DNA from: Colwellia psychrerythraea 34H
GTDB taxonomy: Bacteria; Pseudomonadota; Gammaproteobacteria; Enterobacterales; Alteromonadaceae
Reading direction: 5' to 3'
Assembly: GCF_000012325.1 (NCBI RefSeq)
Contig: NC_003910.7
Span: 4,216,001 to 4,280,000 of the forward strand
Length of the DNA: 64,000 nt
Shown one piece after another: positions 28,332-37,056 of the stretch. Made by a program: the position numbers and the translations under genes. The notes beneath the pieces are model-generated. The model saw only the letters and a list, made by a program, of their open reading frames with translations. It had not been told where the DNA came from and made no database searches. Numbering within the stretch: position 1 is the first letter of the stretch; each line of letters opens with the position of its first letter.

Positions 28332-29210
28332 ATGTCCGATATCAAACCTGTATCGCAAACGCATATTATTACCGCAGATTGTCCTAGTCGGCCGGGAACG
28401 GTTGATGTGGTGACCCGTTTTTTGTGCGAAAAAGGGTTCTATATTAATGAAATTCACTCGTTTGATGATACCGCGGTCAATCGTTTTTTCATCCGCATAG
28501 AATTTAGAGCACAGACGGCGACAGACTTTAGCGCTGAAACCTTTAGCCAAGAGTTTGAGCAACGCGCCAGTGAATTTGAGATGCAATGGCAACTAGCCTC
28601 CAGTCCGTATAAATCTAAAGTTGTGATCATGGTGTCCAAACACGATCATTGCTTGAATGACTTATTATACCGTTATCGCACCGGCGATTTGGATATAGAG
28701 ATCCCCGCGATCATCTCTAATCACCCAGATTTAGAAGAGCTAGCAAAGTGGCATGGAATTCCTTATTACCACCTGCCCATCACGAAGGACACTAAACCTG
28801 AGCAAGAAGCCAAGGTGTGGCAGATTATTCAAGAATCTGATGCGGACTTGGTGGTATTAGCGCGTTATATGCAGGTCTTATCGAGCGATTTGTGTCAGAA
28901 GTTGTCCGGTAAAGCCATTAATATTCACCACTCGTTATTACCCGGTTTCAAAGGCGCAAGACCGTATTTTCAAGCCTATGACCGTGGCATTAAGTTAGTG
29001 GGCGCGACTGCGCATTATGTCAGTGATGACCTCGATGAAGGGCCAATCATCAGCCAAGGCGTTGAGACGGTTGACCACGGTTATTATCCTAAAGACTTAG
29101 CGGCTAAAGGACGTGATATAGAATGTTTAACGCTGTCGCGCGCGGTGCGTTGTCATATCGAACATCGCATATTCATGTATGGGAAAAAGACCGTGGTCTT
29201 TTCTAAGTAG
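28332..29210 (+). CDS. purU: Formyltetrahydrofolate deformylase
   Basis: 292 aa from the ATG at 28332 (preceded by 'AGGATCG'); a longer start at 28275 lies in the leader hairpin. N-terminal ACT domain ('ITADCPSRPGTVDVVTRFL'), C-terminal formyltransferase fold with 'LARYMQVLS', 'INIHHSLLPGFKGARPY' and 'GATAHYVSDDLDEGPII', including the Asn/His/Asp catalytic set. Hydrolyses 10-formyl-THF to formate and THF, so the one-carbon unit from sarcosine can leave as formate for FdsGBA. Downstream of soxG in the same orientation. Confidence 0.93.
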   Translation: MSDIKPVSQTHIITADCPSRPGTVDVVTRFLCEKGFYINEIHSFDDTAVNRFFIRIEFRAQTATDFSAETFSQEFEQRASEFEMQWQLASSPYKSKVVIMVSKHDHCLNDLLYRYRTGDLDIEIPAIISNHPDLEELAKWHGIPYYHLPITKDTKPEQEAKVWQIIQESDADLVVLARYMQVLSSDLCQKLSGKAINIHHSLLPGFKGARPYFQAYDRGIKLVGATAHYVSDDLDEGPIISQGVETVDHGYYPKDLAAKGRDIECLTLSRAVRCHIEHRIFMYGKKTVVFSK

Positions 29211-29424
29211 CGGGCTCTTAGTCGCCACTTACTAATCGCCATCTTATTAGAAGTAATCAACGACAACGTTTATTCATTTATCGTAAACATTGTCGCTGTT
29301 TGTTAAGTATTAACCCTCATTTGCCAAGGTACGTTTGTCTATTTATAGCGTATTAATGTCTCTTGAACTGCTCACTCTGCTTGCTAAATGACATGATGAG
29401 CAATAGTGAAAAAAGGACATCTAA

Positions 29425-30024
29425 ATGTCAATGACAGTAACAAGCAGTAAACATGATGTGCGAGCAATTGGCGCTATTAGCATAGGCGCGCAGCTAAAGT
29501 CGATCCGAATAAGGAACAAGCTAACCCTTAGAGAGGCGGCTAACCTGACTAACTTGGCAGCTTCAACCTTATCTAAAATTGAGAATGAACAAATTTCGCC
29601 AACCTTTACTGTGATGCAAAAGTTAGCAACCGGTTTAAATATTGAGTTACCGCAATTATTTACTAAGCCAACTGTGGCTCAAGCAGTTGGGCGTCGTGAT
29701 ATAACGTTAAAGGACCAAGGAAATTATCATTTAACTTCCACGTATGAGCATGAATTACTGTCCACGCAATTTAGCCATAAAAAAATGATGCCATACAAGT
29801 GCAGAGTTCACGCCCGTAGTTTCGATGACTTCGGTGAATGGGTTCGCCATAGTGGCGAAGAGTACATGTTGGTGTTAGAAGGCGAAGTCCAGTTGGTGAC
29901 TGAATTCTATGAACCAGTGAACTTGGTAGAGGGTGATAGCGTCTATTATGATGCAATGATGGGGCATTTAGTTATTTCTGTAAGTGAAGACGATGCACAA
30001 ATTCTCTGGGTAACTGCCAAGTAA
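29425..30024 (+). CDS. XRE-cupin transcriptional regulator
   Basis: 199 aa. N-terminal XRE helix-turn-helix (about residues 22-75: 'LKSIRIRNKLTLREAANLTNLAASTLSKIENEQISPTF'), C-terminal cupin domain (about 120-190: 'HSGEEYMLVLEGEVQLVTEF...EGDSVYYDAMMGH'). This architecture is common in small-molecule-responsive regulators of amine and amino-acid catabolism. Position between purU and fdhA suggests control of the sarcosine/one-carbon genes, but its ligand is unknown. ATG at 29425 preceded by 'AAAAGGA'. Confidence 0.85.
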   Translation: MSMTVTSSKHDVRAIGAISIGAQLKSIRIRNKLTLREAANLTNLAASTLSKIENEQISPTFTVMQKLATGLNIELPQLFTKPTVAQAVGRRDITLKDQGNYHLTSTYEHELLSTQFSHKKMMPYKCRVHARSFDDFGEWVRHSGEEYMLVLEGEVQLVTEFYEPVNLVEGDSVYYDAMMGHLVISVSEDDAQILWVTAK

Positions 30025-30459
30025 CCTCGATATATAGCGATCCACAAACGATCCATCGGTTCAATTTAGTTTAACACGACTAAAATCGAACGTTATTCGC
30101 TGATTTTATAGTTCTTTAGTGAAGTTGACACCTAACCTGTGATAACCAATTAACCATCTAACGATCAGATCTTTCAACTAAAAATCATTCGAAGAAGAGT
30201 AAAGTTTGTCGATCATTTTATTCTCTAATGTAGCACTTCTCATTCTTTTTAAACTAGTTCCGTCTGTTTTTGGCATGCTAGTGTCTTTTTTAGGTATGCC
30301 CATATAATCATCAAAACGGTACCCTAAACACAGTGCTTTTCACCTTAGCCAGTAACTATTTCAATAATGATAAGGAGATTGGCTTCGATTCTTAATTAAT
30401 GACCAAAGCAACATTTTAAAAATATTATTAGTGTCATTTAACCAACAAGAGAGATTGAT
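30025..30459. other. Intergenic region before fdhA
   Basis: 435 bp, AT-rich, presumed to contain the fdhA promoter. No repeat, hairpin with T-run or open frame that I can support. Confidence 0.5.
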
Positions 30460-31656
30460 ATGTGCTCAAATCATGGAAACCGCGGCGTTGTTTATACTGG
30501 CCCTGGAAGTGTTGAAATTCAAGATATTGCCTACCCTAAGCTTGCCATTGGCAATCGAAAATGTGAGCACGGTGTTATTTTAAAAGTAGTAACTACCAAT
30601 ATTTGTGGCAGTGATCAACATATGGTACGTGGCCGTACTACCGCTGAACCTGGGCTTGTTTTAGGTCATGAAATTACCGGTATGATCATTGAAAAAGGCA
30701 GCGATGTAGAGTTTTTAGACATTGGTGATATTGTCTCTGTACCTTTTAATATTGCTTGTGGTCGCTGTAGAAACTGTCGCGAAGGAAACACAGGTATTTG
30801 CTTAAACGTTAATCCTGGTCGCGCTGGTGCCGCCTTTGGTTACGTTGATATGGGCGGCTGGGTTGGTGGTCAATCTGAATATGTGATGGTGCCTTATGCT
30901 GACTTCAACCTGCTAAAATTTCCTGATAAAGATCAGGCATTAGAAAAAATTCGTGACTTGACCATGCTCTCTGATATTTTCCCAACGGGATATCATGGTG
31001 CTGTAACTGCTGGTGTTGTTCCTGGTGCCACAGTTTATATTGCTGGTGCTGGACCTGTAGGTCTTGCTGCTGCAGCTTCATCACAATTACTTGGCGCGGC
31101 TTGTGTCATTGTAGGTGATATGAATCCAGAGCGTCTAGCTCAAGCTCGTAGCTTTGGCTGTGAAACTATCGATTTACGTCAAGATGCCACAGTGCCAGAT
31201 ATGATAGAACAAATATTAGGTGTTCCAGAAGTAGATGCTGCTGTGGATTGTGTTGGTTTTGAAGCCCACAGCCACGGTTGTAGTCATCATAAAGAACAGC
31301 CTGCAATTGTACTTAATACTATGATGGAAGTAACACGTGCTGGGGGTGGTATCGGTATTCCAGGGCTTTATGTAACTGGCGATCCAGGTGCATCTACTGA
31401 AGCGGCTAAAACTGGCCAACTTAGTATGAATTTTGGTCTTGGTTGGGCGAAATCACATTATTTTGTTACCGGTCAATGTCCAGTAATGAAATATCATCGC
31501 AACCTAATGCAGGCTATTTTGTGGGATAAAGTTCAAATTGCTAAAGCGGTTAACGTGAAAGTCATTTCACTTGATGGTGCACCTGAAGGTTATAATGCCT
31601 TTGATAAAGGCGCCGCACAAAAGTTTGTCATTGACCCTCATTCAATGGTGGTTTAA
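30460..31656 (+). CDS. fdhA: Glutathione-independent formaldehyde dehydrogenase
   Basis: 398 aa zinc alcohol-dehydrogenase superfamily, close to Pseudomonas putida FdhA (399 aa). Catalytic zinc region 'TTNICGSDQHMVRGR' and 'GLVLGHEITG'; structural zinc 'CGRCRNCREGNTGIC'; NAD-binding 'VYIAGAGPVGLAAAASSQLLGA'. A bound-NAD dismutase-type enzyme that oxidises formaldehyde to formate without added glutathione. It would detoxify formaldehyde from GbcAB and DgcAB. Monocistronic with a clear terminator. Confidence 0.92.
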   Translation: MCSNHGNRGVVYTGPGSVEIQDIAYPKLAIGNRKCEHGVILKVVTTNICGSDQHMVRGRTTAEPGLVLGHEITGMIIEKGSDVEFLDIGDIVSVPFNIACGRCRNCREGNTGICLNVNPGRAGAAFGYVDMGGWVGGQSEYVMVPYADFNLLKFPDKDQALEKIRDLTMLSDIFPTGYHGAVTAGVVPGATVYIAGAGPVGLAAAASSQLLGAACVIVGDMNPERLAQARSFGCETIDLRQDATVPDMIEQILGVPEVDAAVDCVGFEAHSHGCSHHKEQPAIVLNTMMEVTRAGGGIGIPGLYVTGDPGASTEAAKTGQLSMNFGLGWAKSHYFVTGQCPVMKYHRNLMQAILWDKVQIAKAVNVKVISLDGAPEGYNAFDKGAAQKFVIDPHSMVV

Positions 31657-31674
31657 TTCTAGTTTATCTATAAT

Positions 31675-31700
31675 AAACGGCACATTTATTGTGCCGTTTT
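31675..31700 (+). terminator. Intrinsic terminator of fdhA
   Basis: 10-bp stem (aaacggcaca / tgtgccgttt), 5-nt loop, T-rich end, 18 bp after the fdhA stop. Confidence 0.9.
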
Positions 31701-31780
31701 AGTAACTACAGAGTGACGTAGACATAACAGTGTCAGCAAAGAGCTTATTAGCATTGATATTGTCAACTACAAAGCAATAA
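31700..31780 (+). pseudogene. Decayed tyrosine-integrase fragment at left edge of island
   Basis: One frame reads RRHNSVSKELISIDIVNYK, in phase with the integrase remnant at 59.7 kb (KDRIKIDIDNYKAM). At DNA level 31753-31778 and 59758-59783 agree at 24 of 26 bases, in the same orientation, and the match continues weakly upstream. There is a stop codon within the fragment. It lies immediately after the fdhA terminator. Confidence 0.6.
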
Positions 31781-32467
31781 TTCCCCCAAACGCTTAAACA
31801 AGCCTAGGTTCTGAATCTATGACCAGTTTTAACTGCTGATATTCATAATTCCAGATGGTTGACGGTAAGTTAAGTTTGAGTCGATACTCGACAAGATCTA
31901 ATTGAATTATTTACTCAGTTTTTAAAAGTTGACTTTGATTTTCGTAATCATAAATGCCAAAACCAACGACCATACTTAACACTAACAACAAGGTGTTAAT
32001 GATAAGCTAAACAGATATCGATTTTGTTAATTTTATTAATAACATGTTGTTGTATTTTATCTCAGCTATCAAATCTAAAGCTAACTTCACATAAACACAT
32101 CGGACAAGGCTGTAAACCCAATGTTGATGTCTTGATGTATAGAAATATCATATTTTTATAGCAGAAATTATAACGTCTACTAACTGATAAATCTTGTAAT
32201 TATCCATAAGTTCGGTCCTATTTATATGTGTCTATATTATCGATATTAACTTTAAAATTATTATTGCCCCAGAAAGCACAAATTATATATACACATAACG
32301 CTTAGCAAATAAATGCAGAGCGTTTCAAATGTATATTTCACACTACTTTTAATAGATTGCCCGTGATTCCATTGCTGATAAAAGTTGTTGCCTTGGCATG
32401 TAAAACTTAACGCTGTGAAGATCGCCATACACTCACTTTATTACTAAACTCCCCACGGGCAACCAGT
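31781..32467. other. Junction region without recognisable gene
   Basis: About 690 bp of AT-rich DNA. The minus strand near 31800-31960 has a short reading stretch broken by a stop ('FGIYDYENQSQLLKTE' and stop) that may be gene debris. An inverted pair (ttgcccgtg / cacgggcaa) lies near 32357 and 32453, just downstream of pntB. Confidence 0.4.
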
Positions 32468-33874
32468 TTATGCAGCTTTATTAACAGCCGCAGTTAAGTC
32501 CTGAATTGCTTTTTTACCATCACCAAACAACATCAGAGTATTGTCATTGGCAAATAACGGGTTGGGTAATCCCGCAAATCCCGCGCTGAGACTACGTTTA
32601 ACCACAACCACAGTTTTGGCTTTGTCGACATTAAGAATTGGCATACCATAAATAGGGCTGCCTTTATCTTCCCTCGCCATCGGGTTCGTTACATCATTGG
32701 CGCCAATTACGATCACCACATCGGTCTGATCAAATGTGGGGTTAGCTTCGTCCATGGTTTTCATCAGGTCATAATCCACTTCGGCTTCCGCCAAGAGTAC
32801 GTTCATGTGACCAGGCATGCGGCCAGCAACAGGATGAATGGCATATTCCACCTCTATATTTTGTGACTGGAGTGTATCAGCGAGATCCCTTACGGCATGT
32901 TGAGCCTGTGCCATCGCCATTCCAAATCCTGGAACAATCACTACTCGACTAGCAGTTTCCAAAACCATAGCCACCTCATCTGGGCAAGACGACTTGACCT
33001 TACCACCATAGACTTCATCAGCATCCATAGTTTCGCCACTACCAGTCTCGATGGTACCAAATAGCACATTCACCAACGAACGGTTCATCGCCACACACAT
33101 AATTTGGGTTAGGATAAGACCCGACGCGCCGACTAGCGCACCAGAAATTATTAGCACTGTATTTCCCATGATAAAACCAGCCGCCGCTGCAGCAATACCG
33201 GAATAAGCATTTAACAAAGCAATTACTACCGGCATATCCGCTCCGCCGATAGGTATTACCAGAGTAACCCCCAATACAAGGACAATAGCCACCAATAACA
33301 CCAAATAACCACCACTGACGGGCGACTCAAATAAACCATACCCCATGTACAAAGCGCTAATTACCAACAGTACGTTGAAAAACTTGATCCCGGGAAACCC
33401 TATCGATTTTCCTGGTAACCATTCTTGCAACTTGGCAAGTGCCACCGCACTACCCGACAGTGTCACACCACCGATCAATACGGTTAACACTATTGCTACT
33501 TGCGAGGCAATCAACAAAGGACCGTTGTTCTGTTCTGCACCTACACTCATTACCAGGTAACTGGCCACAGCTATGGCTAGCGAAGCACCACCACCAAAGC
33601 CATTTAGCAAGGCCACCATTTGCGGCATGCTAGTCATTGGCATTTTTTTAGCTAATACCGCACCAACCAGTGAACCCAACAAGATACCTGCGATGATCAA
33701 CTCGTAACTGACGATCTTACTATTAAGAAGTGTCACAACTACCGCAATAAACATTCCGATAGCCGCAACAATATTTCCCCTGACTGCAGTTTTCGGTCGG
33801 GTTAGTCCCTTGATGCCAGTGATAAACATCACCGCCGCCACCAGATATAATAAATCAATCCATATAAAATTCAT
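32468..33874 (-). CDS. pntB: Proton-translocating NAD(P) transhydrogenase, beta subunit
   Basis: 468 aa. Membrane domain of about 9 segments, then the soluble NADP(H)-binding domain III ('VVIVPGFGMAMAQAQHAVRDLAD', 'HPVAGRMPGHMNVLLAEAEV', 'VIGANDVTNPMAREDKGSPIYGMPIL'). With PntAa/PntAb it drives NADH + NADP+ -> NAD+ + NADPH using the proton gradient. Last gene of pntAa-pntAb-pntB (2-bp spacing). In this neighbourhood it would feed NADPH to the F420 reductase Fno. Confidence 0.94.
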   Translation of the reverse strand: MNFIWIDLLYLVAAVMFITGIKGLTRPKTAVRGNIVAAIGMFIAVVVTLLNSKIVSYELIIAGILLGSLVGAVLAKKMPMTSMPQMVALLNGFGGGASLAIAVASYLVMSVGAEQNNGPLLIASQVAIVLTVLIGGVTLSGSAVALAKLQEWLPGKSIGFPGIKFFNVLLVISALYMGYGLFESPVSGGYLVLLVAIVLVLGVTLVIPIGGADMPVVIALLNAYSGIAAAAAGFIMGNTVLIISGALVGASGLILTQIMCVAMNRSLVNVLFGTIETGSGETMDADEVYGGKVKSSCPDEVAMVLETASRVVIVPGFGMAMAQAQHAVRDLADTLQSQNIEVEYAIHPVAGRMPGHMNVLLAEAEVDYDLMKTMDEANPTFDQTDVVIVIGANDVTNPMAREDKGSPIYGMPILNVDKAKTVVVVKRSLSAGFAGLPNPLFANDNTLMLFGDGKKAIQDLTAAVNKAA

Positions 33875-33876
33875 TC

Positions 33877-34164
33877 TTATGCCCTCTTCTTAAACATGCT
33901 TAGCATACGGTGAGTTACCATAAACCCGCTGATCACATTAATCGTCGCCAATACAACAGCGATAAAACCCAATATAGACGCCATTGTGGATGCCCCCTCC
34001 CCAGCACCCGCTGCTATCAGAGCACCAACTATGGTGATCCCCGAAATAGCATTACTGCCGGACATCAGTGGTGTATGAAGTGTCGCTGGTACCTTGGTGA
34101 TCAATTCCACACCCAGATAAACAGCTATTACAAACAAGGCTATCTGTAAGACTAAAATTTCCAT
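33877..34164 (-). CDS. pntAb: NAD(P) transhydrogenase, membrane alpha-2 subunit
   Basis: 95 aa, three hydrophobic segments with 'TLHTPLMSGSNAISGITIVGAL', the conserved start of domain II. In three-gene transhydrogenases (Rhodospirillum type) this piece is separate from the soluble alpha-1 subunit; in E. coli the two are fused. Its ATG overlaps the last base of the pntAa stop. Confidence 0.92.
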   Translation of the reverse strand: MEILVLQIALFVIAVYLGVELITKVPATLHTPLMSGSNAISGITIVGALIAAGAGEGASTMASILGFIAVVLATINVISGFMVTHRMLSMFKKRA

Positions 34165-35351
34165 TATGCTACCTCTGTCATTTGTTCTTGCTCGTTAATC
34201 AACTCCGGCAGTCCCAGTAGGCTCCGAAGTCGAGGATGATATACTGTGCCTTGATGACTCACCAAAGTGCCTTGGACTATCTCATCTTCGAAATCCAATA
34301 CCATCTCACCACTGTCAGTCATTAGCTGCAGCAACAGATTCTCAATATTTTTTCCATATAACTGACTAGCATGATGAGGAATACTGCCAGCGATATTATC
34401 AGGACCTACAATCGTAACCCCGTGGGCTTCAATAGTTTGACCATGTTTTGTCAGTTCGCAGTTACCACCTCGTTCAGAGGCCAAATCGATGATCACCGCT
34501 CCACGTTTCATCCGACTGACCATATCGGCAGTGATCAATACAGGGGATTTTGCGCCAGGGATCGCGGCAGTGGTGATCACCACATCCTGCTCTGCCAACA
34601 CCTCACTCATTAGTTCACGCTGACGGCTCAGAAACTCTTCGCCCTGGGCCTTGGCATAGCCGCCCTGACCTTCTGCAGCTCCGGTGTCCAGTGCCAGTTC
34701 AATTGCCTTGGCACCCACAGAAATAATCTGATCACGCGCTGCTGGACGTACATCGTAAGCCTCAACTATCCCACCAAGGCGTTTAGCGGTCGCTGCCGCC
34801 TGCAATCCTGCAACGCCAGCCCCCATAATAAACACCCGTGCCGGATTTAAGGTACCCGCAGCAGTCATCAACATAGGGTAGATTCGAGGACAGATACTCG
34901 CCGCCATCAACACGGCTTTATACCCGGCAATCGTCGCCATCGAGGAAAGAGCGTCCATACTTTGTGCCCGACTGATCCGCGGGATCAACTCCATAGCTAG
35001 TGAAGTAATATTCTGTTTCGCCAAAAAACCCGCTTGTTCCGGTTCACCTAATGGATCCATCAAACCGATGACCCACTGGTTTGCGCGAAACTCATTGGCT
35101 TCATCGGCAGTCTGTGTCCGTGAGACATTCACCTGAGTGATGACTTCGGCGCGGGTGAGTAGAGTCTGGCGGCAATCAACTATCTCCGCTCCAACAGTCC
35201 TATAATCCTCATCTGTATAACCAGCTTTGACACCAGCATCACTTTCCACCAACACCTGACAGCCTTTGGCTATCAGTACCGCAGCATTTTTTGGCACCAT
35301 CGCCACTCGTTGTTCGTTTGCTTGAGCTTCTTTAGTAATTCCAATAATCAT
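34164..35351 (-). CDS. pntAa: NAD(P) transhydrogenase, soluble alpha-1 subunit
   Basis: 395 aa, alanine-dehydrogenase-like fold, NAD(H)-binding domain I: 'GITKEAQANEQRVAMVPKNA' N-terminus, 'RVFIMGAGVAGLQAAATAKRLGG' Rossmann motif, 'QDVVITTAAIPGAKSPVLIT' and 'DLASERGGNCELT'. First gene of the pnt operon; upstream spacer 35352-35551 has no RutR-like box that I can find. Confidence 0.94.
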   Translation of the reverse strand: MIIGITKEAQANEQRVAMVPKNAAVLIAKGCQVLVESDAGVKAGYTDEDYRTVGAEIVDCRQTLLTRAEVITQVNVSRTQTADEANEFRANQWVIGLMDPLGEPEQAGFLAKQNITSLAMELIPRISRAQSMDALSSMATIAGYKAVLMAASICPRIYPMLMTAAGTLNPARVFIMGAGVAGLQAAATAKRLGGIVEAYDVRPAARDQIISVGAKAIELALDTGAAEGQGGYAKAQGEEFLSRQRELMSEVLAEQDVVITTAAIPGAKSPVLITADMVSRMKRGAVIIDLASERGGNCELTKHGQTIEAHGVTIVGPDNIAGSIPHHASQLYGKNIENLLLQLMTDSGEMVLDFEDEIVQGTLVSHQGTVYHPRLRSLLGLPELINEQEQMTEVA

Positions 35352-35510
35352 TTCAAACTCCTGTTATTAATTTCGGTGTAACTTGACCTGATATAACCTC
35401 GATAATGCTTCAGAAGACGTTGGCATCAACAGTGATCACAACTGTTTTTTAAGCGCAAAAATCCTGATGGCTATTTTTATAACCATAATAAACATAAATA
35501 CCGAAGGTGA

Positions 35511-35539
35511 AACCTGACCCCAGAGAGCGGTGTCAGGTT
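35511..35539 (-). terminator. Hairpin downstream of the amidase gene
   Basis: 8-bp stem (aacctgac / gtcaggtt) with 13-nt loop, 12 bp after the amidase stop; weak U-run. Likely separates the amidase from pnt. Confidence 0.5.
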
Positions 35540-35551
35540 ATTCTGAAAAAC

Positions 35552-36787
35552 TTAGGCGTCGTTAGCCTGTTCAACGACTGCTTGGAATAACACATCACAG
35601 CCAGCCGCTAAATCGGCAGGATCAGCGTTTTCGGCTTCATTATGGCTGATACCATTTTCACAAGGGACAAATACCATAGCGGTGGGTGCCACCCGCGAGA
35701 TATAACAGGCATCGTGACCAGCGCCACTGATAATATCCTGGTGGCTGTAACCTGACGTTTCAGCAGCTTTCCGTACCGAATCGACACAGTTTTTGTTAAA
35801 AGGTACCGGTGGTGAGTGCCAGATCTGCTCGAACTTCATTTCTAGGCCCTGCTCATCGGCAATTCGTTGGCTTAACTCACGTAGTTCATGGTCCATTGCT
35901 GCCAGAATCTGATCATTGGGATGACGGAAATCAATTGTAAAAAACACTTCTCCCGGAATGACGTTGCGCGAATTAGGGAATACCTGCAACAGACCAACAG
36001 TCGCACAAGCGCTAGGCTGGTTACTCAGACCAATACGGTTAACCTGATCAATAATCTTAGCAGCGCCTACCAGTGCATCTTTCCGACTCAGCATCGGCGT
36101 TGGTCCGGCATGGGATTCCTGCCCTGTAAGTGTCACTTCATACCATCGCTGTCCCTGAGCATCAGTCACAATGCCAATGGTTTTCTTTTCATTTTCGAGG
36201 ATCGGTCCCTGCTCGATATGCGCTTCGAAGAACGCCTTGAATTCACGATTACCGCACTCCACTTCACCGGCATAACCAATGCGGGCAAGCTCGTCCCCCA
36301 TAGTTTTACCATCGAGATCGGCACGACTGAGACCGTACTCAAGATCAAAAACCCCGGCAAATACCCCAGAGGCCACCATCGCTGGTGGGAAACGTGATCC
36401 TTCTTCATTTGTCCAAACAGAAGCTTCAACAGGAGCAAGGGTCTCTATATTGTGATCGTTTAAACTGCGGATCACTTCCAGTCCCGATAATACACCATAA
36501 ATACCGTCAAACTTACCGCCCGTCGGCTGAGTATCTAGGTGGCTGCCCATCACCACAGGTGGCAGACTATTATCTTTACCAGCCCGTCGGGCGAATATGT
36601 TACCCATAGTGTCAACACGAACAGTACAACCAGCCTCCAGACACCAGTCAACGAAGAGGTCGCGCCCCTCTTTATCGAGATCTGTCAGAGCTAACCGGCA
36701 AACACCACCTTTGGGTGTGCCACCAATTTGCCCCATCTCCATCAAGCTATCCCACAAACGCTGACCATTGATTTTATTATTTAACAT
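35552..36787 (-). CDS. M20-family amidase, probable beta-ureidopropionase (N-carbamoyl-beta-alanine amidohydrolase)
   Basis: 411 aa metal-dependent amidohydrolase of the allantoate/N-carbamoyl-amino-acid group. Motifs: 'VVMGSHLDTQPTGGKFDGIYGVL' (metal His/Asp), 'WTNEEGSRFPPAMVASGVFAG' (catalytic/metal Glu), 'FFEAHIEQGPILE' (metal His and substrate site), 'SGAGHDACYISRVAPTAMVFVPCENGISHNEAE' at the C-terminus. In reductive pyrimidine degradation this step turns N-carbamoyl-beta-alanine into beta-alanine, CO2 and NH3. Alternatives in the family are allantoate amidohydrolase and L-carbamoylase; the dihydropyrimidinase, beta-alanine aminotransferase and RutR-like repressor in the island favour beta-ureidopropionase. 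Three RutR-like boxes lie directly upstream. Confidence 0.85.
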   Translation of the reverse strand: MLNNKINGQRLWDSLMEMGQIGGTPKGGVCRLALTDLDKEGRDLFVDWCLEAGCTVRVDTMGNIFARRAGKDNSLPPVVMGSHLDTQPTGGKFDGIYGVLSGLEVIRSLNDHNIETLAPVEASVWTNEEGSRFPPAMVASGVFAGVFDLEYGLSRADLDGKTMGDELARIGYAGEVECGNREFKAFFEAHIEQGPILENEKKTIGIVTDAQGQRWYEVTLTGQESHAGPTPMLSRKDALVGAAKIIDQVNRIGLSNQPSACATVGLLQVFPNSRNVIPGEVFFTIDFRHPNDQILAAMDHELRELSQRIADEQGLEMKFEQIWHSPPVPFNKNCVDSVRKAAETSGYSHQDIISGAGHDACYISRVAPTAMVFVPCENGISHNEAENADPADLAAGCDVLFQAVVEQANDA

Positions 36788-36832
36788 TTATTATTGCTCC
36801 TTATGTGTCGACCGACAGGACGACCAAGAAAT

Positions 36833-36848
36833 TTGACCACTAGGTAAA
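36833..36848. promoter_or_regulatory. RutR-like box A upstream of amidase
   Basis: TTGACCACTAGGTAAA, compared with the E. coli RutR consensus TTGACCA-N2-TGGTCAA (as recalled). It forms a perfect 17-bp inverted repeat with box B across a 9-bp gap. Starts 46 bp upstream of the amidase ATG. Confidence 0.65.
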
Positions 36849-36859
36849 ATTAGCAATCT

Positions 36860-36875
36860 TTTACCTAGTGGTCAA
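36860..36875. promoter_or_regulatory. RutR-like box B upstream of amidase
   Basis: TTTACCTAGTGGTCAA, mirror image of box A; two mismatches to the recalled consensus. Confidence 0.65.
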
Positions 36876-36903
36876 GAAATATATGCCTATTTCAAAAATT
36901 AAT

Positions 36904-36919
36904 TTTACCCAATGGTAAA
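36904..36919. promoter_or_regulatory. RutR-like box C upstream of amidase
   Basis: TTTACCCAATGGTAAA, the weakest member of the upstream trio; 44 bp (four helical turns) from box B. Confidence 0.5.
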
Positions 36920-37001
36920 TTTAATGATAACAGCATGTTTAATAATACTTTTAAATAACAATCACTCTATATATTCCTACGAATTGATATATTCAGAACA
37001 T

Positions 37002-37030
37002 AAAAAACGCCAGTACTACTGGCGTTTTTT
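37002..37030 (-). terminator. Terminator of the cof-fno-oxidoreductase operon
   Basis: 12-bp stem (aaaaaacgccag / ctggcgtttttt) with loop tacta and T-runs on both strands, 26 bp after the oxidoreductase stop; could work in both directions. Confidence 0.92.
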
Positions 37031-37056
37031 TATGTGGTATAGATTACAACTGAAAA

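Noticed and set aside
36166-36438. Open frame on the coding strand of the amidase in another phase
   Set aside because: Out-of-frame shadow with no recognisable protein.
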